Part shown: positions 43,099 through 52,514 of the stretch, piece after piece
How the letters are laid out: each line of letters starts with the position of its first letter
Position numbering within the stretch: position 1 is the first letter of the stretch
Source of the DNA: JAGXFP01 sp039714535
GTDB taxonomy: Bacteria; Desulfobacterota; Desulfobulbia; Desulfobulbales; JAGXFP01
Assembly (NCBI GenBank): GCA_039714535.1
Contig: JBDLJC010000002.1
Coordinates: 66,347 to 130,346, forward strand
Length of the DNA stretch: 64,000 nucleotides
Direction: 5' to 3'
Notes under the pieces: model-generated
What the model was told of the DNA's origin: nothing
What the model saw: the letters and a program-made list of their open reading frames with translations, nothing else
The model's database searches: none
Made by a program: the position numbers and the translations under genes

Positions 43099-46000
43099 AT
43101 GACTGAAGAAGTCAAACCTGTCATAGAATCAGACGCCCTGAAAGCAAACTTGCTGGAAACCGCAGTGAGTGAGGTCGAGATCGATCCTGCCCTGGCGGTG
43201 CTGCAGGAGATTGTCAAGCCCTACAAGGGTATTGCCCGGAACCTCCATTATCTGCTCTACGAGATCAGCCATCCCTTCCGGAACTGGACTGTAATTATCC
43301 CGAAATTGCGAGCCTTTGTCCTCAAGAATCTGCACCATTACCAACGGCATGAGCTTGGCCCTGAGGCCATGGAAAGATTTTGCGACCTTTTTCTTCTGGC
43401 TATTGCTGAGACCCAAAAGAATGAGGCGCAACTGGCTCTGGTCATGGAGTCTTTGCTTGCCTATCTTGAAAAATCCATTGCCACCCTTAGCCAGCAAGAA
43501 ATTCCTGCCTATGGGAAGTCCTTGGCCTTTTGTTTTATGAATCTTCAGCAACTTGAAGATAATGTCATGCTGTTCATGGTGCAGGGGCATCATCCGATTA
43601 AGAAAATCGCCACCATGATGCTTGGTTTGGTCGGGGATGAGGGGCAGTATGACTTTAGTCCCCTGGCCAATTTGTTGCAGAAGATCTTGCAACTTAATTA
43701 CGACTACTGGCTTAACGAAGAAGATCCCCAGCCATGGTTTGCGGGCGAGTGCGGTGATCTGTGCAGTGGCTGGCAGGCGGGGCGACTGTTTAATGCCATC
43801 TCTCACCAGCAGATCAGGGGCCACCTGGATTCGGTGAACAAGATAGATGTGGCTGATGATCCGCAGAGCGCCATTGCCAGTCTGCTGGCATTGCCGGCCC
43901 ATATGGACATTGTCCGCTTTTACAAGCAGGTTCCTGAAAAGTTGGTTGGAGAGGGGGAGCATCTTCAGGTCGATACGCCGGATCGATTTGCCGAAAACCG
44001 TAAGCTCTTGTTTTTGTTTAGAATAATGGACACAGCCGGTCTTTACTTGATCCACGAGGAGACCCTACGGGAGATCAATCGTAGTCTGATCCAATTAATC
44101 CGCCAGCAAACCTTTGAAGAGATCGAGTCCTTTCTATTGACCGCCTTCAAGCTGTTAAAGGTCAATGTCCGCCGTTATCCCCATACCTCCCTGCAGTGTA
44201 TTCAGGTTTTGGGCGCTGAGGTGTTCAAAAGGGAAAGCAGCCGCTTGGTCGAGACTTTTCTGTGGGAGTCGGTCCGTTTCGGTTTTCAATATGCCAAGGT
44301 CAGCGGGGTTGATGAGGAATGGCAGCCCATCTATAATCCTTCCCATCTGGAGAATATCCGGGTCTGGCTGAGTTTGATCATGCAGGAGCCGAAATGGTGT
44401 TCAACGCTGTTGTCGGCCCTGATCATCAATCTCAAGTTGTCTGGAACCTGTGTCAAGGATACTGACCTTTTCCAGCGAGATATCAGCCGGCTGCTCAATC
44501 ACCCGATTGAGCCGGTTTTTAATCTGGTCAAACAGTTTGCCAAGTTGATGCCGGTTTTTTTTAATGAGATTGGCGCCGAAGGTTTGCTTCGGGATGTTTC
44601 AACTGAGATTGATGAGATCCACCTGCGCCGAGATCTGCTTATCCATTTTTTGCGCAAGCAGAGTCATGTTGAGAGCAGCAATCTGATCGTTGCTTTTATT
44701 ACGGCCATCTTTGACTTTTGGTATTCTCTGGACAAGACGGTTCTGTCTCATTACCTGCCCGAGGAAGTTCTCTCCCAGATCGCTACTGCTGGACCATATG
44801 TTGATGATCTCCATATTCTCATGCAGCGGCTAATGAAGACTGTCGGGGGCAACAACATCGAGCAGGTGCTGAACTGGGACGATCAGAGGCTGGCCAATTT
44901 TATCGCCAAACAGAATGACTTCGCCGCAACTGAGACCCGCCGTTTTACCTTGCTGGTAAAGATGTTCAAGCTGGTGAACCAGAAATATAATCTGGGCTTT
45001 CAGGAATTGCGCTTGCATTTGGAGCAGTCAGCCGGCAGCGGTTTCCCGGAGATGGATGGTTTGCTTGGTGAGCTGGACAATGGCGACACCTTCAGCTGTC
45101 TTAATGCCCTGCTTGATCGGTTAGAAGGACTCAAGGGGATAATCTTGAGCGAGGAGCAGTTTGAGGCCAAGGAAGACATCTACCATAAGCGGCATATCGC
45201 CGTGGACATCCCTTCCGTTTACGGGCGTTATCGGGAGCGAAAATTCGATGCCCTGGGTCTTACCTTTCGCCTGGAGAATCTTGCCAATATCTATCTGGAG
45301 AAATTAACCGAGACCGTTAATCTTTCCTTTATTACCAGGGCCACTTTTTTAAGGATTATCAAGTGCATCCGCATCTATCTCCGGGCCTTGAAGGTCGACG
45401 GTATTGTCAGTCGGCGCCTTGAGACCCAGCTCTCTCTGCTGTCAAGCTCCATCGGCATCAAAAGGTTCTCATACACCCAGTACCTTGATATTTTCAGGGG
45501 ATTATCGGAGGGGATCAAGGACGTAATTTATGCCTATTACACCAACATTCACGAGAACAATCTCTCTATAATTGTCCCGCAGGTCTGCATCGGCGAGGAC
45601 AACCTGCTGGCCAAATATCGGTCCCTTTGGGAGCATGAGGACCTGACCGGCAGTACCCACCGGTTGTCGGAGTCTTTTTTGCGGGACCTGATCGCGGGGA
45701 CCTTCGGGCTTCAGCATCTGGATAACTTCATTACCAGGGTCTACCAGACCTTGGAAAAACAGAAGAATCTCCTGGACGAAAAGACCCTGGATCTTCTGAT
45801 GACTTATAATCAGGACAAGGTTATCAGCTCGCTTAACCATCGCAGCTCTTTCAGCAAGAACCTTATTTTGCTTGGCAACAAGGGTTATAATCTTACCCAA
45901 CTGGTTGCAGACCGGTTGCCGGTGCCGCCTGGCTTTATTATCACCACCGAGATATTCCGCTGCTGGCCGGTGATCACTAGGTTTGATAAGGCCCGGGACG

Positions 46001-47346
46001 ATTTTATGGCCCGAATCCGTGAAGCATTGACCGAAACGGAGCAGCTGAACGGCCAGCGTTACGGTGATCCGGATAACCCGCTTTTGCTGTCGGTAAGAAG
46101 CGGCGGCGCCGTGTCGATGCCGGGGATGATGGCTACCATCCATAACATTGGTCTCAACGTGGATATTGTAGAGGACATTGCCCGGAGCAGCGGTCAGGAA
46201 TATCTGGCCTGGGATAACTACCGGCGCTTCCTGCAGTCGTGGGCGATGACCGGCGGCATGGGCCGGGAAGGCTTTCAGGCCCTGATGGATGAGGCCAAGG
46301 TTAAGCATGGGGTCGAAGTCAAGATGCAGTTTACGCCCGCTCAGATGCGGGAGCTGGCTCTGGCATACCAAAAGATAATAATCGCTAATAAGATCCTGAT
46401 TCCCGAAGATCCCTGGCTGCAACTGGTCGAGGCTGTGGAAATGGTCTTGCAGTCATGGGACACCGAGAAGACCCGGGAATATCGCTCTCTAATGGATGTT
46501 TCAGAGTCCTGGGGAACGGCGGTCATTGTTCAGACCATGGTGTTTGGTAACCTTGGCCAGGAGACGGGCAGTGGGGTTGTATTTACCGCTCATCCGTATC
46601 GCAAGGTGCGGCGAGTGGCCCTGTGGGGTGATTACACTGTTGGGGTTCAGGGTGAGGACATTGTCAGTGGTCTGGTGGCCACCTATCCGGTTTCAGTCGA
46701 GCAGGCGGAACTGGATGGTCGGGCGGCGGAGATGGCGATGGAGATACGGTTTCCGGAAGTCTATAACAGACTTCTGGAGATATCTCGGGAGCTGGTCTAT
46801 GAGAAAGGCTGGAACCCGCAGGAGATTGAATTTACCTTCGATGGCCCGCAGGCCAAGGATTTTTATCTGCTCCAGACCCGGGACATGATCACCATTAAAA
46901 AGAAGGAGAGTTTCTTTGTTTTTGACTGTGATATCAAGCCTTACATCCTTGGCTACTGCATCGGGGTTAGTGGTAGTGCCATGTCTGGACGGGCGGTCTT
47001 TACGGCCGAGAATATCAGGCAGTTGCGTGAAAAGGATCCGAAGACCCAGCTGATTCTAATCCGCCAGGATACGGTGCCTGAAGACATTAAGGATATTGCT
47101 ATGGTCGATGGCTTGTTGACTGCCCGAGGTGGCCAGACTTCGCATGCCTCGGTAGTTGCCCTGAGGTTGGAAAAGACCTGTGCAGTGGGTTGCAACGCCT
47201 TAAAGGTATACGAGAGTGAAGAACGGGCTGAGATTGGTGGACAGGAGATCAGGTTTGGTGACGAGATAAGCATTGATGGGCGCAAGGGCTTGCTTATGAA
47301 GGGTTCTTACCCTATCAGGAAAGAGATGCATATTTTGCCTATTTGA
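43099..47346 (+). CDS. PPDK/PEP-synthase-like dikinase lacking the PEP-binding barrel, with a large N-terminal region
   Basis: In this 1415-residue protein, residues ~1-870 are helical with no domain I recognise. From ~920 to ~1260 there is a pyruvate phosphate dikinase-type ATP-grasp domain (LLGNKGYNLTQL, SVRSGGAVSMPGMM, GSGVVFTAHP, LLQTRDM). The phosphohistidine swivel domain follows, with H1349 in GGQTSHASVVA, and the protein ends only ~66 residues later. True PPDK and PEP synthase continue with a TIM barrel for PEP/pyruvate, absent here. It should therefore phosphorylate something else, perhaps bound by the N-terminal part. Cytoplasmic, single gene. Confidence 0.82.
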   Translation: MTEEVKPVIESDALKANLLETAVSEVEIDPALAVLQEIVKPYKGIARNLHYLLYEISHPFRNWTVIIPKLRAFVLKNLHHYQRHELGPEAMERFCDLFLLAIAETQKNEAQLALVMESLLAYLEKSIATLSQQEIPAYGKSLAFCFMNLQQLEDNVMLFMVQGHHPIKKIATMMLGLVGDEGQYDFSPLANLLQKILQLNYDYWLNEEDPQPWFAGECGDLCSGWQAGRLFNAISHQQIRGHLDSVNKIDVADDPQSAIASLLALPAHMDIVRFYKQVPEKLVGEGEHLQVDTPDRFAENRKLLFLFRIMDTAGLYLIHEETLREINRSLIQLIRQQTFEEIESFLLTAFKLLKVNVRRYPHTSLQCIQVLGAEVFKRESSRLVETFLWESVRFGFQYAKVSGVDEEWQPIYNPSHLENIRVWLSLIMQEPKWCSTLLSALIINLKLSGTCVKDTDLFQRDISRLLNHPIEPVFNLVKQFAKLMPVFFNEIGAEGLLRDVSTEIDEIHLRRDLLIHFLRKQSHVESSNLIVAFITAIFDFWYSLDKTVLSHYLPEEVLSQIATAGPYVDDLHILMQRLMKTVGGNNIEQVLNWDDQRLANFIAKQNDFAATETRRFTLLVKMFKLVNQKYNLGFQELRLHLEQSAGSGFPEMDGLLGELDNGDTFSCLNALLDRLEGLKGIILSEEQFEAKEDIYHKRHIAVDIPSVYGRYRERKFDALGLTFRLENLANIYLEKLTETVNLSFITRATFLRIIKCIRIYLRALKVDGIVSRRLETQLSLLSSSIGIKRFSYTQYLDIFRGLSEGIKDVIYAYYTNIHENNLSIIVPQVCIGEDNLLAKYRSLWEHEDLTGSTHRLSESFLRDLIAGTFGLQHLDNFITRVYQTLEKQKNLLDEKTLDLLMTYNQDKVISSLNHRSSFSKNLILLGNKGYNLTQLVADRLPVPPGFIITTEIFRCWPVITRFDKARDDFMARIREALTETEQLNGQRYGDPDNPLLLSVRSGGAVSMPGMMATIHNIGLNVDIVEDIARSSGQEYLAWDNYRRFLQSWAMTGGMGREGFQALMDEAKVKHGVEVKMQFTPAQMRELALAYQKIIIANKILIPEDPWLQLVEAVEMVLQSWDTEKTREYRSLMDVSESWGTAVIVQTMVFGNLGQETGSGVVFTAHPYRKVRRVALWGDYTVGVQGEDIVSGLVATYPVSVEQAELDGRAAEMAMEIRFPEVYNRLLEISRELVYEKGWNPQEIEFTFDGPQAKDFYLLQTRDMITIKKKESFFVFDCDIKPYILGYCIGVSGSAMSGRAVFTAENIRQLREKDPKTQLILIRQDTVPEDIKDIAMVDGLLTARGGQTSHASVVALRLEKTCAVGCNALKVYESEERAEIGGQEIRFGDEISIDGRKGLLMKGSYPIRKEMHILPI

Positions 47347-47478
47347 TTGTTCTGCTTTTAGCGAACACTAGTCAAATACCTGAATGGTTTGTTGATTTTT
47401 CGGCTACTTTTTAAAGAGTAGAAAATTCAGCTTAGGCGAGGCAATTTTTTCGCAGGATGTAATCTAGGAAGTTCTGTA

Positions 47479-48600
47479 ATGATTATCGGTGTCCCCAGAG
47501 AGATAAAGGCGCAGGAGAGTCGGGTGGCAATGGTCCCGACCGGGGTGATCGCTTTGGTCTCGACCGGACATAAGGTTCTTGTTGAACAAGGGGCAGGTCT
47601 TGGCAGTGGCATAGAAGATGATGATTTCATTGAGGCCGGGGCTGAAATTGTCTCCGCTGCGGAGTTGGTTTGGCAACAGGCAGAGATGGTTGTCAAGGTT
47701 AAGGAGCCGTTGCCCCAAGAGTACCAGTTTTTACGTGAAGGTCTGTTGCTATTTACCTTTCTGCATCTGGCGCCTTTGCCGGAACTTACTGAGGTGCTAA
47801 TGGCTAACGGGGTAACGGCCATTGCTTATGAAACCGTGGAGGCGGCAGACGGGAGTTTGCCGCTGCTGGCCTCGATGAGTGAGGTGGCGGGGCGGCTGGC
47901 CCCGCAGGTGGGGGCTCATTTTTTAGAGAGAGAGAGCGGTGGGCGCGGGATTCTTTTAGGCGGTGTTTCCGGGGCGGAACCGGGCAAAGTGGTGGTTTTG
48001 GGTAGCGGCACCGTCGGCGCCAATGCGGCTGAAATTGCTTTAGGGATGGGAGCCCGGGTTGTAATGATGGGTCGAAATCGGCAGAAGCTGGCCCGAAGGA
48101 AAGAGGAATTGAGCGGGGGCTTGATAACCATGGTAGCCAGCCCCGAAAACATTAAGCGGGAGATAGTGACTGCTGATCTGGTAGTGGGGGCGGTGCTGGT
48201 TCCGGGGGGCCGGGCGCCGCAGCTGATCACCAGGCAGATGGTGGCAACGATGGGGGCTGGGTCGGTGATCGTTGATGTCGCCATCGATCAGGGTGGTTGT
48301 GTGGAGACGGCCCGCCCGACCACCCATCTGAAACCGACCTATCTGGTTGACGGGGTTATTCATTATTGTGTAGCAAACATGCCGGGCGCGGTGCCCAGAA
48401 CTTCTACTTATGCCCTGACCAGTGCCACTTTGCCATTTGTCATCCGGATCGCAGCCCAGGGAATTGAGGCGGTGGCCCGAGTTGACCAGGCCGTGCAGAG
48501 GGGGCTTAATGTGTATAAAGGTAATTTGATCAATCGCCGGGTGGCTAAAGCCCAGGGCAGGGAATGGGTTGATTGTCAGCAGTTATGGCAGGAGAGCTGA
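47479..48600 (+). CDS. ald: Alanine dehydrogenase
   Basis: The 373-residue protein begins MIIGVPREIKAQESRVAM and has the KVKEPLPQEY substrate site, the Rossmann motif VVVLGSGTVGANAAEIALGMGA, and the DQGGCVETARPTTH and NMPGAVPRTSTYALT motifs near the end. It interconverts L-alanine and pyruvate with NAD, assimilating or releasing ammonia. Start by family match; the upstream region has GGAAG at 47468-47472. Confidence 0.96.
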   Translation: MIIGVPREIKAQESRVAMVPTGVIALVSTGHKVLVEQGAGLGSGIEDDDFIEAGAEIVSAAELVWQQAEMVVKVKEPLPQEYQFLREGLLLFTFLHLAPLPELTEVLMANGVTAIAYETVEAADGSLPLLASMSEVAGRLAPQVGAHFLERESGGRGILLGGVSGAEPGKVVVLGSGTVGANAAEIALGMGARVVMMGRNRQKLARRKEELSGGLITMVASPENIKREIVTADLVVGAVLVPGGRAPQLITRQMVATMGAGSVIVDVAIDQGGCVETARPTTHLKPTYLVDGVIHYCVANMPGAVPRTSTYALTSATLPFVIRIAAQGIEAVARVDQAVQRGLNVYKGNLINRRVAKAQGREWVDCQQLWQES

Positions 48601-48712
48601 ACCAAGCAAAACATCTACGGACATTAGGGTTGAGGGGCCAAGTTTGGTTAGTTCTGGCCATATTCCGGATGGTTTGCAGTCTAGCCAGGGGGACATTCTG
48701 AGTGCATTAATC

Positions 48713-49348
48713 TCACAATCCGGCCAGCGGACATTCAGCGCATTTCGGTTTGCTTTTCAGGCAGAATTCTTTGCCTACTCTGACCAATAGGGCGTGGTAC
48801 TCGTTGTATAGGGCAACATCTTCCGGCAGGGCTGACATGAAAAGTTCCTGCATCTCATGATAATCGCTTTCCTCCCAGATCAAATCATGGCGTAACAGGA
48901 CGCGGTGGGTATAGGCATCGATCACAAAGATCGGTTTTGCCGCCGCGTACAGAATGATCGCATCGGCGGTTTCCGGGCCGATCCCCTTGACGGCCAGCAG
49001 GTTCTGCCTGAGGGTGTCAAGGTCGGTCGCAAAGAAGTCGGCCAGATCCTCATCCTTTCGGCCAATGGCTGCAATAAGGTTTTTCAACCGCTTTGCCTTG
49101 AGATTGTAATAGCCGGACGGTTTGATGTGCTGGGCCAGAATATCGACGGGTATTGCGGTGAGGGCCGACAGGGACAGAAGGTTATTTGCTTGCAGGTTGG
49201 TAATGGCCTTTTCAACGTTCTGCCAATTGGTGTTCTGGGTCAGGACCGCGCCGACGGTGATTTCTAGTTTGGTCTCACCCGGCCACCAGTGTTGGGGGCC
49301 GAAGTGGCGGTAGAGGCGACGATATATTTCATTGACCCGGTCTGTCAT
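48713..49348 (-). CDS. Endonuclease III-related DNA glycosylase, probably monofunctional
   Basis: A 211-residue HhH-GPD protein. The helix-hairpin-helix is in VKGIGPETADAI and the catalytic Asp in VIDAYTHRV. Nth's lyase Lys (GRKTAN) is Glu here (GPETAD), so the enzyme probably excises damaged bases without cutting the backbone, as in MagIII-like proteins. The C-terminal cluster loop has three cysteines (C-x6-C-x2-C), then PLAGL and a TGA stop exactly where a fourth cluster cysteine would be expected, so the [4Fe-4S] loop is incomplete by one ligand. Confidence 0.85.
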   Translation of the reverse strand: MTDRVNEIYRRLYRHFGPQHWWPGETKLEITVGAVLTQNTNWQNVEKAITNLQANNLLSLSALTAIPVDILAQHIKPSGYYNLKAKRLKNLIAAIGRKDEDLADFFATDLDTLRQNLLAVKGIGPETADAIILYAAAKPIFVIDAYTHRVLLRHDLIWEESDYHEMQELFMSALPEDVALYNEYHALLVRVGKEFCLKSKPKCAECPLAGL

Positions 49349-49491
49349 ACTCTGGGTATATTTTGGTTAGCTCGTGGGCAAGACGGTTTCGGGCCAAAAT
49401 GAACTGGGTCACGATGTTGTCTCGGTGGCGCGATCGATTTTAGCGGCTACAGTGAAACCGGAAAAACTAAGAATCATGTTGGCCAGACAGC

Positions 49492-49857
49492 TTAATCAGA
49501 CTTAAAAAACACGCGATAAATTATAAAGCCAAACACGGCGCAGGCCCCGGCAACAAGAGGGAGGATAGCATTAAGCTGTACCTCGTCCTGGGCTATAATC
49601 GCTTTCATGTAAGGGGTGCCGAAAAAGGCCCAGCAGCCGGTTAGGAGGAAAACAATAATAATTGAATTAATGGCCTGTTTGTAAACATCCCAGGCGAGCA
49701 TTGCGAGATAGGGCACCAGAAACCAACCGTTAGAAAAGAGACCTTTATAGTCTATCTTGTCGATTTGTTCCGGAACCTTGGTTGCTATAATAAAATCCAA
49801 TATCGATCTGAAAAACGACGCGATTCCAGCAAAAACAGGGTCTAGAAATTCAAACAT
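49492..49857 (-). CDS. Small membrane protein of unknown function
   Basis: A 121-residue protein. An N-terminal amphipathic part is followed by two clear hydrophobic helices (~65-85 and ~98-116), ending in YRVFFKSD. A GGAGG site lies just upstream of the ATG, which supports translation. It starts 36 bases after the thiC stop and on the same strand, so it could be co-transcribed with thiC; a thiamine link is only positional. No family recognised. Confidence 0.65.
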   Translation of the reverse strand: MFEFLDPVFAGIASFFRSILDFIIATKVPEQIDKIDYKGLFSNGWFLVPYLAMLAWDVYKQAINSIIIVFLLTGCWAFFGTPYMKAIIAQDEVQLNAILPLVAGACAVFGFIIYRVFFKSD

Positions 49858-49893
49858 TTGTTGCCTCCTTTTCTGGTGAAATCCAGCAAAAAT

Positions 49894-51207
49894 TTAATCG
49901 TCAACCTGTTCGGTTCGGTCCGGGGCTGTAGCGCGTTTGTACACCTTGATGGCGCAATAAGAGCCGCACATACTGCAGGCGTCACCCTTGTATGAACAGC
50001 CGCCTTCGTCCCGGTATCTTCTGGCTTTTTCCGGATCCATTGACAGGTCGATCTGGCCCTTCCAGTCCAGTTTGTCTCGTCGCTTGGCCATGGCAATGTC
50101 TTTCTCAATGGCGCCGGGCAATCCTTTGGCGATATCGGCGGCATGGGCTGCAATCCTTGAGGCGATTACGCCGTTACGGACATCGTCGGAACTGGGCAGT
50201 TTAAGGTGCTCAGCGGGGGTAACATAGCACAGGTAGTCGGCCCCGGCGGCCGCAGCAATAGCGCCGCCGATGGCTCCGGTAATGTGATCGTAGCCGGGCG
50301 CGATATCGGTAACCAACGGTCCCAGGACGTAGAATGGGGCGTTATTGCAGAGTCTTTTCTGGAGCAGGATATTGGCTTCGATCTGGTCCATCGGCATATG
50401 GCCCGGGCCTTCTACAATTACCTGGACTCCTGCGTCCCAGGCCCGGTTGGTCAGTTCGCCCAAGTGGATGAGTTCCTGGATCTGGCCCCGGTCGGTGGCA
50501 TCGGCCAGACAACCAGGTCGGATGCCGTCACCGAGACTCAGGGTAACTTCGTGTTCCTTGAGGATGGCCATCAGATCATCAAATCTTTCGTAGAAAGGGT
50601 TCTCCTGTTTATTGTAACTCATCCATTCTATGATGAAAGAACCGCCCCGGCTTACTACACCCAGCAACCGTTCGTGTTTCTTGATTCTTTGCAGGGTGGA
50701 ACGGGTGATCCCACAATGGAGGGTCATGAAGTCTACGCCGTCAATGGCCTGCTGCTCAATGGTGCTGAGGATCTGGTCAACCGTTACTTCGCCGATTTTC
50801 TTCTTTTGCTTCTCAACCACTTCCGCGATGCTTTGGTAAATGGGGACGGTGCCGAGGGGCACCGGGCAGTTCTTGAGGATCGCTTGGCGAACCTCGTTAA
50901 GATTGTCGCCAAGACTAAGGTCCATAACCGTATCGGCCCCGGCCTTCAGGCAGACAGATAGTTTCTCCAGTTCTTGCTGGATATCCGGGTAATCCTTGGA
51001 GGCGCCGATATTGGCATTAACCTTGGTGACAGTACCTTTGCCGACCGCCATTATCTGTTCGAACTGGTGGTTGTTGTTTTTGGGGATAGCTATGGTGCCT
51101 TCAGCCACCCCGGCCATCAAGGTTTTAACCGGCATGCCTTCGTTGGCGGCACAGGTTTCAAAGATCGGGGTTATCTTGCCGTTTAAGGCGTCTTCACGAA
51201 TGCTCAT
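49894..51207 (-). CDS. thiC: Phosphomethylpyrimidine synthase
   Basis: The 437-residue radical-SAM enzyme has the ThiC fold with motifs GPGHMPMD, YYVLGPLVTDIAPGYDHI-type and the terminal CSMCGSYC cluster-binding site (C-x2-C-x4-C). It makes the thiamine pyrimidine HMP-P from AIR. A GGAG site precedes the ATG. The short leader (about 50 bases after the predicted promoter) shows no TPP-riboswitch core, which is unusual for thiC. Confidence 0.96.
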   Translation of the reverse strand: MSIREDALNGKITPIFETCAANEGMPVKTLMAGVAEGTIAIPKNNNHQFEQIMAVGKGTVTKVNANIGASKDYPDIQQELEKLSVCLKAGADTVMDLSLGDNLNEVRQAILKNCPVPLGTVPIYQSIAEVVEKQKKKIGEVTVDQILSTIEQQAIDGVDFMTLHCGITRSTLQRIKKHERLLGVVSRGGSFIIEWMSYNKQENPFYERFDDLMAILKEHEVTLSLGDGIRPGCLADATDRGQIQELIHLGELTNRAWDAGVQVIVEGPGHMPMDQIEANILLQKRLCNNAPFYVLGPLVTDIAPGYDHITGAIGGAIAAAAGADYLCYVTPAEHLKLPSSDDVRNGVIASRIAAHAADIAKGLPGAIEKDIAMAKRRDKLDWKGQIDLSMDPEKARRYRDEGGCSYKGDACSMCGSYCAIKVYKRATAPDRTEQVDD

Positions 51208-51262
51208 TATGTCTCCGAAAAATACAGATATTGTTGCTTAAGTGGTTAATTTAGACAGACAA

Positions 51263-51291
51263 ACTTAACAGCGGCCAGCCGGTCGTGTCAA
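51263..51291 (-). promoter_or_regulatory. Possible sigma-70 promoter of thiC
   Basis: On the minus strand TTGACA (51291-51286), 17 bases, then TTAAGT (51268-51263). The -35 box is perfect, the -10 box weak. It implies a leader of about 50 bases. Confidence 0.35.
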
Positions 51292-51319
51292 CGAAAATAG
51301 CCTGTTCCGAAAGTACCGG

Positions 51320-51889
51320 TCAAAAAACGCCGTGGTCAAAGAGAATCTTGATGCCGATCCCGATCAGGACAAGACCGCCACAGATCTCAACAGTGGTGCC
51401 AAGTCGGTCGGCATGGCGGATCATTTTTCCCAGGCGGAGCCCCAAGACGGTACCCAGAGAGGCAATAATGCCAATGAGCAAGGCCGGTATCCAGATGTCG
51501 GCGCCGATAAAAGCGAAGCTCAAGCCTACGGCCAGGGCATCTATGCTGGTTGCCACCGACAGCAGAACCAGTGACCATCCCCGGGTTGGGTCTGTCAGTG
51601 TTTTTTTATCCTCGTCATTATTTAATGCTTCATGGATCATTCTGCTCCCAACCAGAAAGAGCAGGGTAAAGGCCAGCCAATGATCGAAAGATTCGATCCG
51701 AGCCCGAAAGGTAAGCCCGCTTGCCCAGCCGAGGACGCTCATGCCGCCCTGGAAGAGGCCGAAATGCCAAGCCAAGCGAAAGGTGTGCCGGGGGCTTACT
51801 TTCGGTAGGGTCACACCTACGGCCAGGGCCACGGCAAAGGCATCAACGGCCAGGGCCAGAGCTATGATGAAGATAGCAGTGGTATTCAT
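51320..51889 (-). CDS. mntP: Manganese efflux pump MntP
   Basis: About 189 residues from the ATG at 51889, six hydrophobic helices. The LALAVDAFAVALAVGV segment and the mirrored ATSIDALAVGLSFAF segment form the two internal repeats with the conserved Asp residues that bind Mn2+ in MntP/YebN. The frame is open upstream to 51979, but the family starts at MNTTAIFIIALALAVDAF. A terminator-like hairpin lies ~80 bases upstream, suggesting leader control; a yybP-ykoY Mn riboswitch was not recognised. Confidence 0.9.
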   Translation of the reverse strand: MNTTAIFIIALALAVDAFAVALAVGVTLPKVSPRHTFRLAWHFGLFQGGMSVLGWASGLTFRARIESFDHWLAFTLLFLVGSRMIHEALNNDEDKKTLTDPTRGWSLVLLSVATSIDALAVGLSFAFIGADIWIPALLIGIIASLGTVLGLRLGKMIRHADRLGTTVEICGGLVLIGIGIKILFDHGVF

Positions 51890-51970
51890 GGCTATATTGA
51901 AATAAAGGGGGGCTCTCGCTTGCAAAGGCACGGGGCCGTGATTAAAATATTCAACCTGTTTTGCTGAAAA

Positions 51971-51990
51971 CCCGGCCATAACGGGCCGGG
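51971..51990 (-). terminator. Terminator-like hairpin upstream of mntP
   Basis: On the minus strand CCCGGCC, loop CGTTAT, GGCCGGG is followed immediately by TTTT. It faces the mntP gene, so it may act as an attenuator in the mntP leader or end an unseen minus-strand transcript. Confidence 0.6.
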
Positions 51991-52043
51991 ATGGGATTTT
52001 ATGCGACCATGTCGCCCGCTTATTTAAACTGAAGAGGCAGATA

Positions 52044-52514
52044 ATGAAAAGAATTTTAGGAGTTACAGTACTGGTCTTTTTGTTTTTTACGGTTGCGGCC
52101 TGCTCGGGTGAGCAGACTTCTTCTGAAAAAAAGCCGGTGGCTGTGGCAGCCCAGACAGCTGCCGCCCCGCGTGGTCAAGAGGCCACTAGGCCGGCGAAAA
52201 TTTTTCGGTCCATTTCATCCCGGGAGGCCCAGGCTATGATGGGCACGCAGAAGGATCTGTTGTTGGTGGATCTGCGTGAACCAAAAGAACTTCGGGAAGG
52301 ATATATTGCCGGATCGCAATTGATCCCGATGAGTGCGCTTGCCAAAGGGACAAAGAGTCTGCCGGCCGATAAGCCGCTATTGCTGATCTGCGCGGTCGGG
52401 GGGCGCAGTTACGGGCTGGGGCGTTATTTTTCAGGTAAGGGCTATCCGGAGATTTACAATCTCAAGGGCGGCATCTCTGCCTGGAAAAGAGCTGGTCTGC
52501 CGCTGCAATATTGA
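52044..52514 (+). CDS. Rhodanese-domain lipoprotein
   Basis: The 156-residue protein has a lipoprotein signal peptide with lipobox VAAC (C20), a Pro/Ala-rich linker, and a rhodanese domain (~55-156) with DLREPKELREGYIAG, the active-site Cys116 in CAVGGRS, and the ending NLKGGISAWKRAGLPL. It probably handles sulfane sulfur in the periplasm, anchored to a membrane. Stand-alone gene. Confidence 0.88.
   Translation: MKRILGVTVLVFLFFTVAACSGEQTSSEKKPVAVAAQTAAAPRGQEATRPAKIFRSISSREAQAMMGTQKDLLLVDLREPKELREGYIAGSQLIPMSALAKGTKSLPADKPLLLICAVGGRSYGLGRYFSGKGYPEIYNLKGGISAWKRAGLPLQY

Noticed and set aside
45502..46422. Minus-strand ORF of 306 codons opposite the dikinase gene
   Set aside because: Composition mirrors the coding strand; the plus-strand frame encodes clear ATP-grasp motifs.
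48713..48715. Selenocysteine codon at the end of the glycosylase
   Set aside because: No convincing SECIS stem-loop directly after the TGA and Sec is not known as a ligand in this cluster; a simple stop is more likely.
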